Both the position numbers and the translations under genes were made by a program. From Rhyzopertha dominica (taxonomy: Eukaryota > Arthropoda > Insecta > Coleoptera > Bostrichidae), in contig QCXZ01000045.1 of NCBI GenBank assembly GCA_025024175.1, positions 3,040,649 to 3,104,648 of the forward strand: a stretch of DNA of 64,000 bases, in the 5' to 3' direction. Positions 1-11,211 of this stretch are shown one piece after another (positions within the stretch are counted from its first letter, which is position 1; the number at the start of each line of letters is the position of its first letter). The notes under the pieces were generated by a model that was not told the DNA's origin, made no database searches, and saw nothing but the letters and a program-made list of their open reading frames with translations.

Positions 1-728
1 CTAGCAACAAACATCTTTAATTTTTTATCACCTTCGAAACTTGTCGATAATGCCAAAGGAAGTAGTACCTCGTGTGTTTGTCAACTGGCGTAAGTGGATG
101 AATAAGCAAGGATGGTACTGCATGAGGTAATCGGTCGTGTAAATCATTTAGAAAGATTTTCTCTTTAAAGTATTAACTGCACACTATACCATCAATGAAG
201 ATTTTCCACATATTCCATTAGGTCATCGCCACCACACGTTGTTGCTCACCATTTAGCTGTGTTTTGAATATTAAGTAAGTCAAATTAGGCAAAACCATCA
301 CTCGCAAGAGCAAACCTCCGAACATCCTTTGGAAAGCTAAAAACCATAGTCTTTTCCAGCATACATACGTCTGCTGTTGCACTGCTTTACAGCACAAACA
401 CGTCCGCCAACACTACGTTGCATTATTATACATTATAACAATCACACAAAATATTAAAACATACAAAGCTCAAAGTCATAATACGTAATTTACATAAAAC
501 GTCTGCAATCGTTTAACGGCAGTGAGCGGTTGACATTTGTCAGTCAGTGAGTATCCACAAAACATGGCGGATTGAAATTGCGCGGACCCTTCCTCACACC
601 CAGAGTGCTTATTCTGGTTTTATTTTTCTGTGGTGTCATGGTCTACTTGTCATTATGGCATTTGTTCCCTCCTGTCTCTTACCTTGATGGTAGTATTCGT
701 AAATTTTGTTGATACTTTTAGATTGAAT
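1..728. other. Unassigned AT-rich sequence
   Basis: I see no open reading frame of note, no RNA gene and no clear repeat boundary here. The stretch around 520-600 is somewhat richer in G and C and reads like promoter or untranslated DNA, but nothing in it can be named. It ends where a THAP-type DNA element begins. Confidence 0.5.
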
Positions 729-1078
729 TGGGTTTTTGCCATGTATTTATATTTTATTAAATTGCATATTAATAGGTAGCATCTAATCCACAAAACAGCT
801 GTGATAGCGTATAAATTCGAAAAAATGGACCGTAAGGTGAATTTTTAATATTAAAAATGTTAATATTTAAATGGACCGCCAAAACGCCAACATATTGGCC
901 GTGACGTCAGGTGTCGTGTAAATGGCCGCTTGTTTACATCTGGGGTCAGCGCGTTACGCGTTAGCCTCAGTCCGTCAATTTATCAGTTTGTGGCTTTGGT
1001 TTGTGGTTTGCGTTCATTTTGTGAAATTAAAATACGCCAAGAAAAGTGAAATACTTATGAGTTACGACTTCTGAAGGC

Positions 1079-1180
1079 ATGTTCATTGTTATGGAATTTG
1101 TGTACAGCCACGAGCGGTTCAACGCGGCGGCGATGAGGAACGTAAAAGCAACAGCAGAAGTGAACTTTTTATCAAATTAA
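1079..1180 (+). pseudogene. Conserved small ORF of the THAP element, copy A
   Basis: This 33-codon reading frame contains FIVMEFVYSHERFN and NVKATA. The same peptide recurs in copies at 13807-13902 and 23223-23318 on the + strand and, on the minus strand, in the copies at 42916 and 50547. The other copies start two methionines earlier, at MTSEGMF. Here that upstream ATG is lost, and the stop after NVKATA is also lost, giving a short extension. I do not recognise the protein family. The most economical reading is the 5' end of a second element gene whose remainder has been deleted. Confidence 0.45.
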
Positions 1181-1533
1181 CGTTGCATTGAAAATTTTAT
1201 CACAGTGGGTTGTTGGAAACATACTATTTGTAAACATAAAAATGTAAGAATCAAAAATGTACCCTAAACTTGACATTTATTTTAGAGGTCAGAATAAACA
1301 TAAATTGCCATTTATTTTCGGTGCTGTGGCGGTTCGTTTCAGGTCTGGCTAACAGTCGAATATATGGGGAATAACGTCGTTCTTTATTATAACATTTTCC
1401 CCTATCAACTTAAAACGCATATAATTTTTCATATCCTCTTCAAGCTACTCGTATAACAAAATGGAAATTGAATGGTAATCGCTTATAACTTCAAAAAGAA
1501 TAATAAAACTTACAGTAAAAATTAAGGTGATCT

Positions 1534-1734
1534 TTACGACAGAAAAACAAACTGCAATTTCGGCATATCCCGTATAGGGGCCTTAAACAACTTTTTCATA
1601 CGTTGATAATCTCGAGGAACGCGAACGGTTACAAAAATTTTGTTAACTGTACTGACTGAAGTACTTTTACAACCATGTACAAAACAACACTTGTTTTGTT
1701 TCCATACATAATAGATGCATGTAAATCTACACAA
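1534..1734 (-). pseudogene. THAP-domain exon remnant, copy A
   Basis: The minus strand reads CCFVHGCKSTS, then NKIFVTV, DYQRMKKLFKAP and RDMPK. This is the beginning of a C2CH THAP zinc finger: a first cysteine pair in CxxxGC, then an FxxxP-like segment, then a basic/aromatic segment replacing the usual RxxW. An extra V-R pair before PRDYQ and the loss of the final CxxH part mark it as decayed. THAP domains bind DNA at transposon ends or host promoters. The frame is kept in the sister copies at 43141 and 50581, which still show CFEDH or CCENH at the end of the finger. It cannot make a working protein alone. Confidence 0.7.
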
Positions 1735-2037
1735 ATCACTCTTTGGTGCGACCTCTTACACCGTCCTTTCAATAAACACCACACAGAGGCTTTTCCAATA
1801 CAAGAATGATACTACACCATTAAACAGCACGCTCCTCGGTAATGTTTACATGACACTTGACGTCACGAGTTGAATAACCTTGGATAGAAGCGTTTTGGCG
1901 GTGACTCCTAAGATTCGATTTTCAGACCTGAAATTCTCTACCTACAAATATTTTTTTGTTTTTCTTAACATTGCGTACGATATATATGCACTTCAAGATT
2001 CATTTTAGGTAGTTTTCAAAAAAAGTGAAAATACCCA

Positions 2038-2849
2038 ATTAAAAATTCTTAGAATCAAAAAAAGGATTGTAGTAAGACGAATGTAGGTAGACTGCCGGAG
2101 AAGTCTAAGCAGAAACTTGATTTTGTGGTATATTGCATGAGGATTATAAAGTAACCAGACTATTGTAATTTATTAGATTCCCATACCCAGTCCATATGGA
2201 GTTCAGTGTCCAAACAGATATAGTTAGTGTAAAATAAATATTATACCGTGTCCAAATTTCTGAAAATCTCTTTAAAGATGTTGAAGAAAGCGTGGGAAAG
2301 CGCTATTGGGATGCAAGTCATCATGTAGTTAGTTGTAGTACCCAAAGAGTACGTACCACGGGTGTTAGAAGTGCTTGGAGGAGCATTGGGTGCTCATCTG
2401 AGAGTAATCAAGATATTTATTTACCCTTAACCATAACCTATTACCTCACAATTTAAAAATAGGTCGTTGTAGGCACAATTTTTAGTGTAAAATGATTTGG
2501 CGCTAGGCGTAACCCAGACTTCGATGCCCGTCTCTAACTCATGGAGTTGGCGCACAAAGATCTTATTAACCAACTTTTATTCCTCTCACTTATGGCTTGC
2601 CTATTTTATGTCCTAATCTATTGGATATAGCAGCCCGCCATCAATCTGTTACCCTTACCATTAAAAGTACACGCTTCCGTCCTTATTCTTGACTATATCG
2701 TCGGTAACTATATCTTGAACTAACATTAGCTATCTAACATTAACTATACTAAATATCTAAACTAAAGAAACCAGCCGGTAATCTGAGATATACCTATCCG
2801 TTCCAACAGTGTTCAACCTCGTTGGTAGGTGTAGTCCGGCTTTCCAGAA
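2038..2849. other. Unassigned sequence between two mobile elements
   Basis: No convincing coding region, RNA gene or repeat boundary is visible. A short run of clear sequence around 2370-2400 has no long frame. The 3' end of a minus-strand LINE fragment probably begins near 2800, but its exact edge cannot be set. Confidence 0.4.
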
Positions 2850-4040
2850 AGAGTTGCTGTCTGTGAACGACCCTGCGGGGTCCGGATCCCACTCCTGGTT
2901 TATCTCCTGTTAAATTTTTGGAGTTCTTCCTTAGACACTGCATTTGTCAGCTTGCATAAAAGCGTTACAGTCTCTGGACTCCTCAACAATATTACAGCTG
3001 TGTCTACAGTTCTTAATTGTTCTCGTATGGTTTGTATTCCAGGCCCCGTAAGTGTGCATGCATAGGTAATAGTGCATGCTCCGGTGATCCGAACTCTCCA
3101 CATTCACAGCTCGGATCCGCTTTCCTTCCAAATCTATGAAGGGTCTGCGGGTATGGCACATGGCCAGTCAGGAAGTGCACCAGCCTTCTTGTTGGTGTTA
3201 CGTAGTCTATGTTTCTCCCACTAGTAATAGTAGGAAAAAGAAGTCCGTACACCTTCTCCCTTTTGACTGTTCTGCCATTCCTCCTGCCAAACCCGCACAC
3301 CTTTTTAGTTCCTGCCTGGGCTCCCAGAACATCCTGTACCCTGTTCGGTCTTTGCTTCCTTATCTAGTAGCACGCTGCCCGCCTTCTTATCTCCAAGTCC
3401 AGGGGAACCATGTTCAACACAACTGCAAGAGCATCAAACGATATCGTCGAGAATGATCCGAATACCCGCACCAGCACGCCTCTGTGTGCCCTTCTCATTA
3501 CAGCTTTTAACTTAGCTAAGACGATGCGCCCGCATATTAGCTTCTTAACCATCAATTGATGGTACTTTTATTGCTTTGTCACTGCTATACTCGATGTGAG
3601 CAAGAAAATTCAAGCGTTCGTCAAGTTGATTCCCAGATATCTGTTGATTGGGCGTCTTCCTACAACAGGTTAGGCGCACCAGCGGACCTCTTATTAGCAC
3701 CCCCTTCAGGATGGCATAGTGCATCTTCCCTGTGGCAACCGACATCTTATTTTCTCTACACCAGTTATTGAGGTTCGCCATGGCTCTTGTACCTTTATTC
3801 TCTAGTTCCTCTCTGGTTTTGCTTCCATGATAATTGCCAGGTCATCGGCATATGCAACAGTTGCATTCACATGCTGGTCACGGTCCAATTCTCGGAGCAA
3901 TTTGTCCATCAAGATGTCCCAGAAGATCGGATCACATATCGATCCCTGGGGACATCCTTTAGTGATGTGTTTGGTTGCTTTTTCATTTGGACACTTAATC
4001 AAGACTGGCAAAAGTTTGCAAACGATTCTACTGGGTACAT
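2850..4040 (-). pseudogene. Non-LTR retrotransposon fragment (R1/I-like), reverse transcriptase to 3' end
   Basis: On the minus strand, 4011-3802 encodes GCPQGSICDPIFWDIL followed by AYADDLAII, which are the B motif and the catalytic YADD of a LINE reverse transcriptase. Further downstream, 3781-3545 continues as the thumb region (NNWCRENKMSV), and 3300-3013 encodes TPTRRLVHFLTGH followed by CECGEFGSPEHAL. The last segment is the C-terminal LTGHG...CxCG...EH motif typical of R1/I/LOA-type elements. The segments sit in different frames with stops between them, so the copy is dead and 5' truncated. It abuts a Ty3/gypsy fragment of opposite orientation at about 4040-4055. Confidence 0.8.
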
Positions 4041-4049
4041 AGTCGAGAA

Positions 4050-4932
4050 GGTTTGGAAAAATGGTGCCGCAATTGTGCTACCTGCGCAGTCACCAAAGAT
4101 CTAAAGACGGGGATGAAGCAGCATAATGTAGTAGCACCGTTTAAGAGAATCGCTGGATCATTCTAACAACAATAAGTACATCCTGGTTTCGATGGATTAC
4201 TTCAGTAAGTGGCCAGAAGCCTACGCGATACCGAACCAAGAAGCCTCTACAATAGCACCTGGTATGCAGATTTTTAGTGCTATTAAACTTGCATCCGGAC
4301 CAAGGAAGAAATTGTGAGTTGAAGGTATTAAGGAGCTCTACAAGAACAACCCTTAAGCAGCAATCAAATGGAATGGTCGAGCAATTTAACAGAACAATCG
4401 AACAGTTCCTCTGAAAAGTTGCAGAGCTACATCAAACCGATTGGGACAAGCACCTTCCTCCGTTTCTGTATAGGGTAGCGATCCATAAGGCCACGGGAGA
4501 TACTGCTGCAAGAATAGTGATTGGGAAGAGAGCTGAGCCTACCGTGCGATCTGGAATTTGCGTCATCCAGGGTGTCTGAAGAGAAGATAACCGATTATGT
4601 CGACTACCCTAGACAGTTATTTCTGGAAACCCATGGATTGGTGAGACAGAAAATCAAGATTGCCAGCGATCGCGCGAAAGCCTGGTACGATGGAAGGACC
4701 AATCACAGGCAGTTTAATGAAGAAGATCTAGTGTGGCTTTGTTTGTAATCCGTAAAGGAAGAAAGGGCTTTCGTCTAAGTTGTCGCCATCCTGGGAAAGG
4801 CTCTACAAAATAGTGAAAAGGACTTTGGACAGGATCCAGTACAGTCAAAGATCAAAGATAAAGGTAGTATACCTGAATCGCTTATGGAGATCCCGAGGAA
4901 TGGAATTCATCGGAACGATCAGGAACTAAGGA
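4050..4932 (+). pseudogene. Ty3/gypsy integrase fragment
   Basis: The + strand reads CATCAVTKD, then NKYILVSMDYFSKWPEAYAI, an unmistakable Ty3/gypsy integrase core start with the first catalytic Asp in MDYF. Ahead of it is the end of the HHCC zinc finger (CATC). Next come an NGMVEQFNRTI-like segment near 4367-4400 and a longer open stretch (4521-4748) with RQKIKIASDRAKAWYD and WLCL, the usual integrase C-terminal region. The central Asp region is largely missing, and stops and frameshifts break the rest, so it is inactive. A tail of about 180 bp (to the stop near 4926) carries a KVVYLNRLW-like end. Confidence 0.8.
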
Positions 4933-5343
4933 ATGGATAGTTTTACGGTGTGGCCCATGGTTCGCATGGTTATCCAAGATCATTTTATAACCTTCGAGCA
5001 TATTCGATCGATGGAATGTTCGTGAAGCTTTGGGAGCCTTCTAGGAGGGTATTCGCGATCCAATTTAAATTTCCTGCGTCCGATCAGCTGATAGTGAGTG
5101 GCGGCAGGCATACCGCGTTGAAGGTGCGGTACACGCGGATTTTTTTTCTCTCGCTAGGTTCCAAAGTTACAATATATTTGAATGTGAGAGATGCGTGTGA
5201 TTATTTGAACGCCTTACATAGGTCTAGAAGCTTTAAAGAATGTAGTGAAATATTTACTTATATTTAATAATGCTTACGCATCTAAAAAGACGAAGTGCTT
5301 TTAAGAGCCGATTATTTAAATAGTGCAGCNTAACCAGTATACC
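4933..5343. other. Unassigned, possibly 3' part of the gypsy insertion
   Basis: A 105-codon frame (4950-5267, +) lies directly after the integrase remnant but resembles nothing I know. Since an LTR would be expected here, this stretch may be a decayed LTR. No second LTR copy is visible to confirm it. Confidence 0.3.
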
Positions 5344-6360
5344 AGGACCGCCACCTAAAACTCCCCGGGCTCATATTTTCTTTGTTTTTTAGGTACAACC
5401 TTAAGTTATATGTCAAATTGTAGGTCTTTTTGAACTCTTTAAAAATAGCATAGTGAGTATCCAATTTTTATTTGCAGATTGTGGTATNTTGCGAATAAAA
5501 TTTTTTAACCTTACCCCGTATAATAAATATTGCTTCATAGTTGGATGCCAATTTTTGTCTTCAATTTGTGTCATTACCATGTATGCGTAATTTTAACTTC
5601 TTCTAAGTGAAAAACAAGAAAAACTAGTCGCCGCCATATTCTGCTATAGGGCTGTTCACAATTTTTTTAAGTGTTAGTTTAATAAGCTTATTATGGTACA
5701 AATTATGCCTACATACCCATCTATGTACACAAAATCCCAAAATTTTGAGTAACTTTTAAATAAATCATGTATAAAGTTCATTCTAAAGAGAGAGAGAGAG
5801 GATAGAAAACGAAACCCTGCGATGAGACCAGTTTGGTTTTCTACATCGCACACTAGCCTCGTCGCAGGGTTTCGTTTTCTAGCCTCTCTCTCTCTCTCTT
5901 TAGAACGAACTTTGCACTTGATTTATTTAAAAGTTACTTAAAATTTTGGGGTTTTGTGTGCAGTGATGGGTATGTAGGCATAATTTGTACCGTAATAAGC
6001 TCCTAAACTAACACTTAAAACATTGTGAATGGCCCTATAACAGAACATGGCGGCGACTAGGTTTTCTTGTTTTTCGCTAAGGAGTAAAAATTACGCGTAC
6101 ATGGTAATGATACAAATTGAAAAAGCCAAAAGTCGGCATTAGATGATGAAGCAATATTTATTATACGGGGTAAGGTTAAAGAATATTTACAAAAATTAAC
6201 TTTAAATACAAAATATAATAATCTGCAAAAATTTTTTTGGGCATCCACTAAGTTATTTTTAAAGAGTTTAAAAAGACCTACAGTTTGACATATAACTTTA
6301 GATTGCACCTAAAAACATAAAGAAAATACGAGCCTGGGGAGTTTTAGGTGGCGGACCCTG
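5344..6360. mobile_element. Foldback DNA element, copy 1 (mariner-like TIR, TA target)
   Basis: The element begins CAGGACCGCCACC and ends GGCGGACCCTG, each side followed by TA. The whole left half is the reverse complement of the right half, with arms of roughly 480 bp meeting at a GA-rich spacer near 5785-5895. Recognisable paired blocks include the CACCTAAAACTCCCC end, the GACTAG...TTTTC block near 5620 and 6060, and the TCTCTCTC/GAGAGAGA blocks beside the loop. There is no coding capacity. A second, interrupted copy lies at 15904-17528. A transcript across it would fold into one long hairpin. Confidence 0.85.
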
Positions 6361-6477
6361 TATATGTCGTAAGCATATTGCAAAAATAGGCGTTTTATGA
6401 AACGCCTAGGCCATTCGAAAATGACTGGGCTAAATGTAAAATGAAGCAACAAGCAGCATGACTTGACGTTGCGCCTG

Positions 6478-7241
6478 ATACATTTAGGCGTTTTGCCATA
6501 CGTCTAGGCGTTTTACAAAACGCGTATGCCAGTTTAGGCATATTTTAAAACAATGCTACTCCATTGCCGAAAGATTCTATTGAAGATATAATGGCCGAAA
6601 AAGATTTACACACAATGCTATAGACACAAACAATATTCCACCAGAGAATTAAAATCAATGGATTTGATTTTACTGAAATTGACGACGTAACGCTTTCAAC
6701 TGTCACTATATCTACCCCAGAAAATGTTGATGGTCAAGTACTAAATCTTGAAGAAGTTCTCATCCTTACGATTTACATGTTTTTGAGACAGATATTTTAT
6801 ATTCTGTTTTACACTTACGTGTTTCTATTGTATGTTTAAATGGAAACTTATGTAAACGGCTTCCTAAATTTTTAATCGCGTTTATGGGAATAAAATTTTG
6901 CATTTGATTAGAGAAATATTTTTTACGTATAAGTACCTACGTATTTTAATTGCGTTTTAATATAGGTAGGTGCCTAAACAGATTTTTCATTATCAGAATG
7001 ACGATATCTTGTGGAAACGTGTATTTTTTGTTTTGCATTCATGTGTTTAAATAATTACGTTAACAGATAGATTTTCTATCACTTGTCAGAATTATGTTTG
7101 CACTCTTTTTATAAAACGCCTGATTAAGGTCAGCTTATTGTAAAATACTGCTTGAGAGTGGTATTGTTTCAAAATACGCTCAAATTTGCATACGCGTTTA
7201 GTAAAACGCCTAGGCGTATGTCAAAACGCCTAAATGTAACA
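6478..7241. mobile_element. TIR element with repeated AAACGCCTAGGCGTTT motif
   Basis: The left end (6478-6530) and right end (7190-7241) are inverted repeats of about 50 bp built from TACATTTAGGCGTTTT and a partly palindromic core, ACGCCTAGGCG. A further single motif (GGCGTTTTATGAAACGCC) lies just outside at 6388-6410. The interior near 6560-6760 reads like broken coding sequence on the + strand (a KINGFDFTEIDD-like stretch) with an early stop. I cannot assign a superfamily. It is non-autonomous in this form. Confidence 0.65.
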
Positions 7242-7614
7242 GCCGCAATGTCAAATCATGTTGCTGATTGCTCCATTTTACATTTTACAGTGGATTATTT
7301 AAATAGTTTCAATTACAATTTGCTCCTGCAATATTAAGAGTAACACTTGACTTGCTCTTTTTACTATATTGTGCGGAATTCCACTGTAATTACTTCATGT
7401 TATGAAAAGTACAAGTTATTACACATCACAAACACTTCCAAAAGCTGGAAATACGATCCAAGTGCAATCTACCAAGCAATGTACTCTCACTTAATAGTTG
7501 TCAAGACGACATCAGGGTACTTTTTGCTTAGATTGATTAGAAATCAGCATCGGTAGGGAGACTAAACTAATATAACCCAAAAAAAGCTCTGCTAGTGCTG
7601 CCAACTGTCCTGAA
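7242..7614. other. Unassigned AT-rich sequence
   Basis: Two short frames on the + strand (7152-7337 and 7347-7556) have no recognisable motif and are probably chance ORFs. No repeat edge is visible. Confidence 0.35.
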
Positions 7615-7810
7615 AAGGTAAGAACAAGAGGATAAAATAGCGAACGACATGAAGAAACAATATACAATTGAAGAATCGGATAGTCCGAGATCTTTACATG
7701 TAGTGCTAGTCACCAGAAAGGCTGGTACACTCCGACCATGTTTTGACTACCGCGCAAGCTAATGACATCACAAAGAAAGCCATTACCCGCACCCAGAATT
7801 AATTGCCGAC
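7615..7810 (+). pseudogene. Ty3/gypsy reverse transcriptase fragment
   Basis: The + strand reads KQYTIEESDSPRSLHVVLV, then TRKAGTLRPCFDYR. This matches the N-terminal finger region of gypsy reverse transcriptases (I-x-S-x-S-P-x-x-x-V-V-L-V then K-x-G-x-R-x-C-x-D-Y-R). A stop follows directly and the palm domain with the catalytic Asp pair is absent. It is a short relic, and its order relative to the integrase fragment at 4050 (integrase first) means the two are separate insertions or a rearranged one. Confidence 0.75.
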
Positions 7811-10036
7811 AGGATGGCCATTTTTTTCGGATCCACTTAGTTTTTGGCGTTTGATTTAAAAAGTTATGACGGCGAAGTAATAAAGTCAATTAATTACCTA
7901 CCGTCACAAAACTAAACTAGTATAAAATTTGCCAAACGATTCGCTTGAGGCAAGCAAATGCGACGAGAGTGGGGAGGGTGGGGAGGTTCCACTTATTAGT
8001 TATTAATTAAATTAGGGCGCCACCAAAATTTTAGCACGAAAGTGTCGAAGCAAAGATCAGCCGCCTTGTAAATTTTGGAAACAGGCTAAATAGTTCGCGT
8101 TCACTGAAAGGCAAAAATCAAATCATAAGTAAAAGACAACTGGTTGATTGCTACCCCCTTTAATGACCAATTATGGCATTCAATAATTATTACAAATTCA
8201 ACGGCACTAATATATTCATTCATGTACTTCAAAAATGTGTAAAGTCAAATAATTAACGATGTTCCCCCGTATAGAGCTTTATGCTGGTTCCATATTAAAT
8301 ACGAACAAATGCAAATGTAAATTAATGACAACACATATAGTAAATATTGTAAACACGCATTAAGAATTCGTGGCAGATTACTTGAGTAGATGATCTGATA
8401 TCGGCGTTAAGAGTTAAAGAATGAGCAATAGCGGATTATCGAAAAGCACAATTAAATTAGCAGCTCTGAACGCATATCAGTTCAACCCACGCAAAAGAAA
8501 TAGTTTGCTTAGCTGTAAGAAGCGTCCTCGAGCGTCTAGATGCAGGTGTCCGCGTTGGACGGCACGTTCAGCGGGTTTACTATCGGAAGCGTCAATTTTG
8601 CAAGTCCTTGCAGTTTTCTCCAAAACTGATCTATGCAGTAACCACGGAAAGCAACACTGCTGAGGGATGGTGGTTAGAAGCAGTCGGCAGCAACCGGTGG
8701 TATTTAAGAGCTAGGAAAATCCCTTTTGCGCTATTTAAAACGCTTGGAAAATCCCTGCCAACGAAACCCTACAATCCCCAAATGTACCCTATTACTTCAC
8801 TATTGAATATCTAAAGCTGTCACGTTACCTCTACAGGAGGGTTCTGCTTATAAAGAGCAAGCAGTGACTATGATGGTCAGCCAATTTCTCAGCTCCGCAG
8901 CCAATTCAATCCCACAATATGGATACTGAGCTCAAGCCCTAATACAGCAGGCACAAAATACTCAGTTTAATAACTGTTAGCACTGAACTAATAATCCCCT
9001 TACTCAACGAGGGTAAGTATAAAAGAACTTTAATCACAGTGCTAACACTGGCTACGAATGAGGTGTGAATAATGCTCTCGAAAACGGGAAACTTGCTTCT
9101 GCCACACAAGTGGGACAGCAGAAAAACACTCCAAAGAAAAACGGCGCGATAAGAACAACTGCGGCAAAGAGCATTTAAAATACGGGTAAATGCGATATAC
9201 AAGGGACGTTAAAGAAGTCGCAAAACTAACTGTTACAAAGTGAATACTGGTAAGTGGCGATACTTCTACAGAACAAGGGGTTTACTATTGCTTGGTCAAT
9301 AGTGGGTGCTTCTAAATGAAGAAATGTTCGGTGAAATGACACTTCTGCCTTTTGCACCGTATACCAACTGGCGAACGGTGACCTGTAGTCCTGATAGGAC
9401 AGTACAGCGTCTCACTGCATAAAAATACATATGTTGAAAGTAAGAGCAGTGAATAAGGTGAACTTTTACAATCCCCATCATAAAATAATAAGCTCTACGA
9501 ATTACTCCAATCTAATAATTTCTAAAAATGGGTTGGTCTTTCTACCCCCACAGAAATGCAAGACTGGATTATATTTTATATTAGTAGTAGAGCTCCAGCA
9601 GAAGAGAACGAACTACTTACTTCTTTTGACACATCATGTATCATGTTACATCAAAAGCGTTGGACAAGTGACAGATGGTAATTTCGTTAGATTAAAAAAT
9701 ATAGCATCTAAGAGAGAAAAGATCGTAGACTCAAAATTTTGTAGGCAAATTTTTTTCCCACTAAATAGGTAGACGCTGATAAGAAAGGTAGGTGCAAGTC
9801 ACTGGTTAACCACTCGCATGTGGTCATATGAGAGACACCCAAACTATCGAAAGCAAAGAAAGCGCGCTTACCAGTTAGTTCTTTTCACATTTTTAAGAGT
9901 ATCTGCGTCTTGAAAGCGTTTATTAACATTATTGACATTATTTTAGTTGTTGCTTTCTTAATTTTTGGTATCTATGCAATTTCGTGCATAATCTAATTTA
10001 ACTTCACTGCATAAAAATCTAGTTTCGTTTATTTAG
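7811..10036. other. Unassigned; intron or upstream DNA of the transporter gene
   Basis: Several frames of 60-113 codons occur (for example 8421-8663, 9431-9772), none with a recognisable domain or matching splice sites. The missing N-terminal exon of the SLC13 gene (first membrane helix, ending shortly before a VTALIP sequence) would be expected on this side, but I did not find it. A polypyrimidine-poor acceptor, TTTATTTAG, closes the stretch. Confidence 0.4.
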
Positions 10037-10230
10037 GTGACAGCTCTGATACCAGTAGTAGCATTTCCCTTAATGAGCATATTACCGAGTGATCCTACAT
10101 GCGAGTGCTACATGAAGGAGACGAATATGATGTTCATCGGAGGATTGATTATTGCCATAGCTGTGGAATACTGCAATCTGCACAGGAGGCTGGCTTTGTC
10201 AATCATACGTGTCATTGGATGCAGTCCGAG
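10037..10230 (+). CDS. Indy: SLC13 Na+/carboxylate cotransporter (Indy-like), first exon in window
   Basis: This exon encodes residues 1-64 and part of 65 of the visible 511-residue product. It reads VTALIPVVAFPLMSILPS, then TNMMFIGGLIIAIAVEYCNL and RRLALSII, the conserved N-terminal transport-domain segment of DASS/SLC13 transporters. It includes the membrane helix MMFIGGLIIAIAVE and the re-entrant region before it. The acceptor is ATTTAG at 10031-10036 and the donor is CCGAG|GTAAGG after 10230, leaving phase 2. Because it starts mid-helix with a valine, one or more upstream exons must supply the N-terminus. SLC13 proteins carry di- and tricarboxylates such as citrate or succinate across the plasma membrane, usually with sodium. 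Insect Indy itself is sodium-independent, so the coupling ion cannot be read from this sequence. Insects have Indy paralogs, so orthology to Indy is likely but not proven. Confidence 0.9.
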
Positions 10231-10486
10231 GTAAGGATTTTTAACTATGTTGGGTAATTAAACAGCATTTTTTACGGAAGGGGATTATCAATCAAATCTA
10301 AATATTGAATTCGGTTTCACTTTGTACCTTATTCATAAGTACATAATTATAATCCAACAAACGGAAAATAGTGATATTGAGAAATTATAAAATTGTTACC
10401 CTAGAAAGTAAAGTACCCGCTCTTGTAAAACATGTTTTTATTCCAATCCACAAATAATCAAGCTAACGACAACAAATGACTTCCGG

Positions 10487-10684
10487 CTATCCCAGCAACC
10501 CTGACGAAGTGTCCACGCCGCCTTCGCCCATCATCTCCCTTTGACCTGCACGCGTCTGAACAAAATATATTGGTTTGTTTTCGTGGTCAGGGTTTGTAAT
10601 AGAATTCGTGCTCGGATTTTGTGACTGACGTCGATAGGGATTTATTACCAAAGTTTCACCTTTTAGTTTCTGGAAACTGATCAA
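10487..10684 (-). other. Open frame without recognised homology (intron)
   Basis: A 65-codon minus-strand frame in the intron after the 10230 donor has no domain, signal or splice context that I can recognise. It is most likely chance. Confidence 0.15.
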
Positions 10685-10748
10685 ACCAGTGGAATCGTCT
10701 ACAACGAAAAGAGCGTTCTCATATGATCGACAACAACTCGATCAATAA

Positions 10749-11211
10749 CGAATATCAAATTTTCATAACTTCGATGTCCTATAACTTTTGAAGCGGCAGG
10801 CTGCACACCGTAGGGCTCCAGATTAGAGGTTAGTGGGTCATGAGCTACTACCATACTAAGTTTAGTCGTGATTCGATCAATTCCGTTTCATTGAATGATA
10901 TAGGTACGAATATCAAATTTCCAAAATTTTGATGTCCTGTAACTTTAGAAGTGGGAGGCTGCACACTGTAGGGCTCCTGATTGGAAGTCAGTGGGTCATG
11001 AGCTACTACCATACTAAGTTTAGTCGTGATCCGATCAATTCCGTTTCATTGAGTGATACACGAATATCAAATTTTAATAGCTTTGATGTCCTGTAACTTG
11101 AAGCGGGAGGCTGCACACCGTAGGGCTCCGGATTGGAGGTCAGTGGGTCATGAGCTACTACCATAAGTTTGGTCGTGATCCGATCAATTACATTTCATTG
11201 AGTGATATATA
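10749..11211 (+). repeat. Three-unit tandem repeat, about 155 bp period
   Basis: Units start at 10749, 10907 and 11061, each with CGAATATCAAATTT. Each contains GAGGCTGCACAC, a TAGGGCTCC block, AGTGGGTCATGAGCTACTAC and a TCGTGATCCGATCAATT-like block. The unit lengths are about 158, 154 and 150 bp. The units differ by scattered substitutions and small indels, so the array is not recent. It sits inside an intron of the transporter gene and has no coding sense. Confidence 0.9.

Larger units (their letters stand above)
729..2037. mobile_element. THAP-bearing non-autonomous DNA element, copy A
   Basis: The element starts TGGGT and ends ACCCA, flanked by AAT and ATT. Long stretches match copies at 22900, 42916 and 50547 and a truncated copy at 13570. 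In this orientation the left half holds a small ORF on the + strand and the right half holds a THAP-domain exon on the minus strand, so the two face each other. No transposase catalytic domain remains. The target duplication is 2-4 bp within AATT; the nested copy at 42916 supports this because its empty site can be inferred. The superfamily is inferred, not shown: THAP-bearing transposases occur in the P, Kolobok and ISL2EU/IS4EU groups, and the short AT-type duplication fits the last best. Confidence 0.8.

Noticed and set aside
1..10036. An upstream exon for the SLC13 gene
   Set aside because: I looked for a first-helix sequence ending in a WMTE-x-LPLP-like segment with a matching donor and found none. 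The exon probably lies outside the window.
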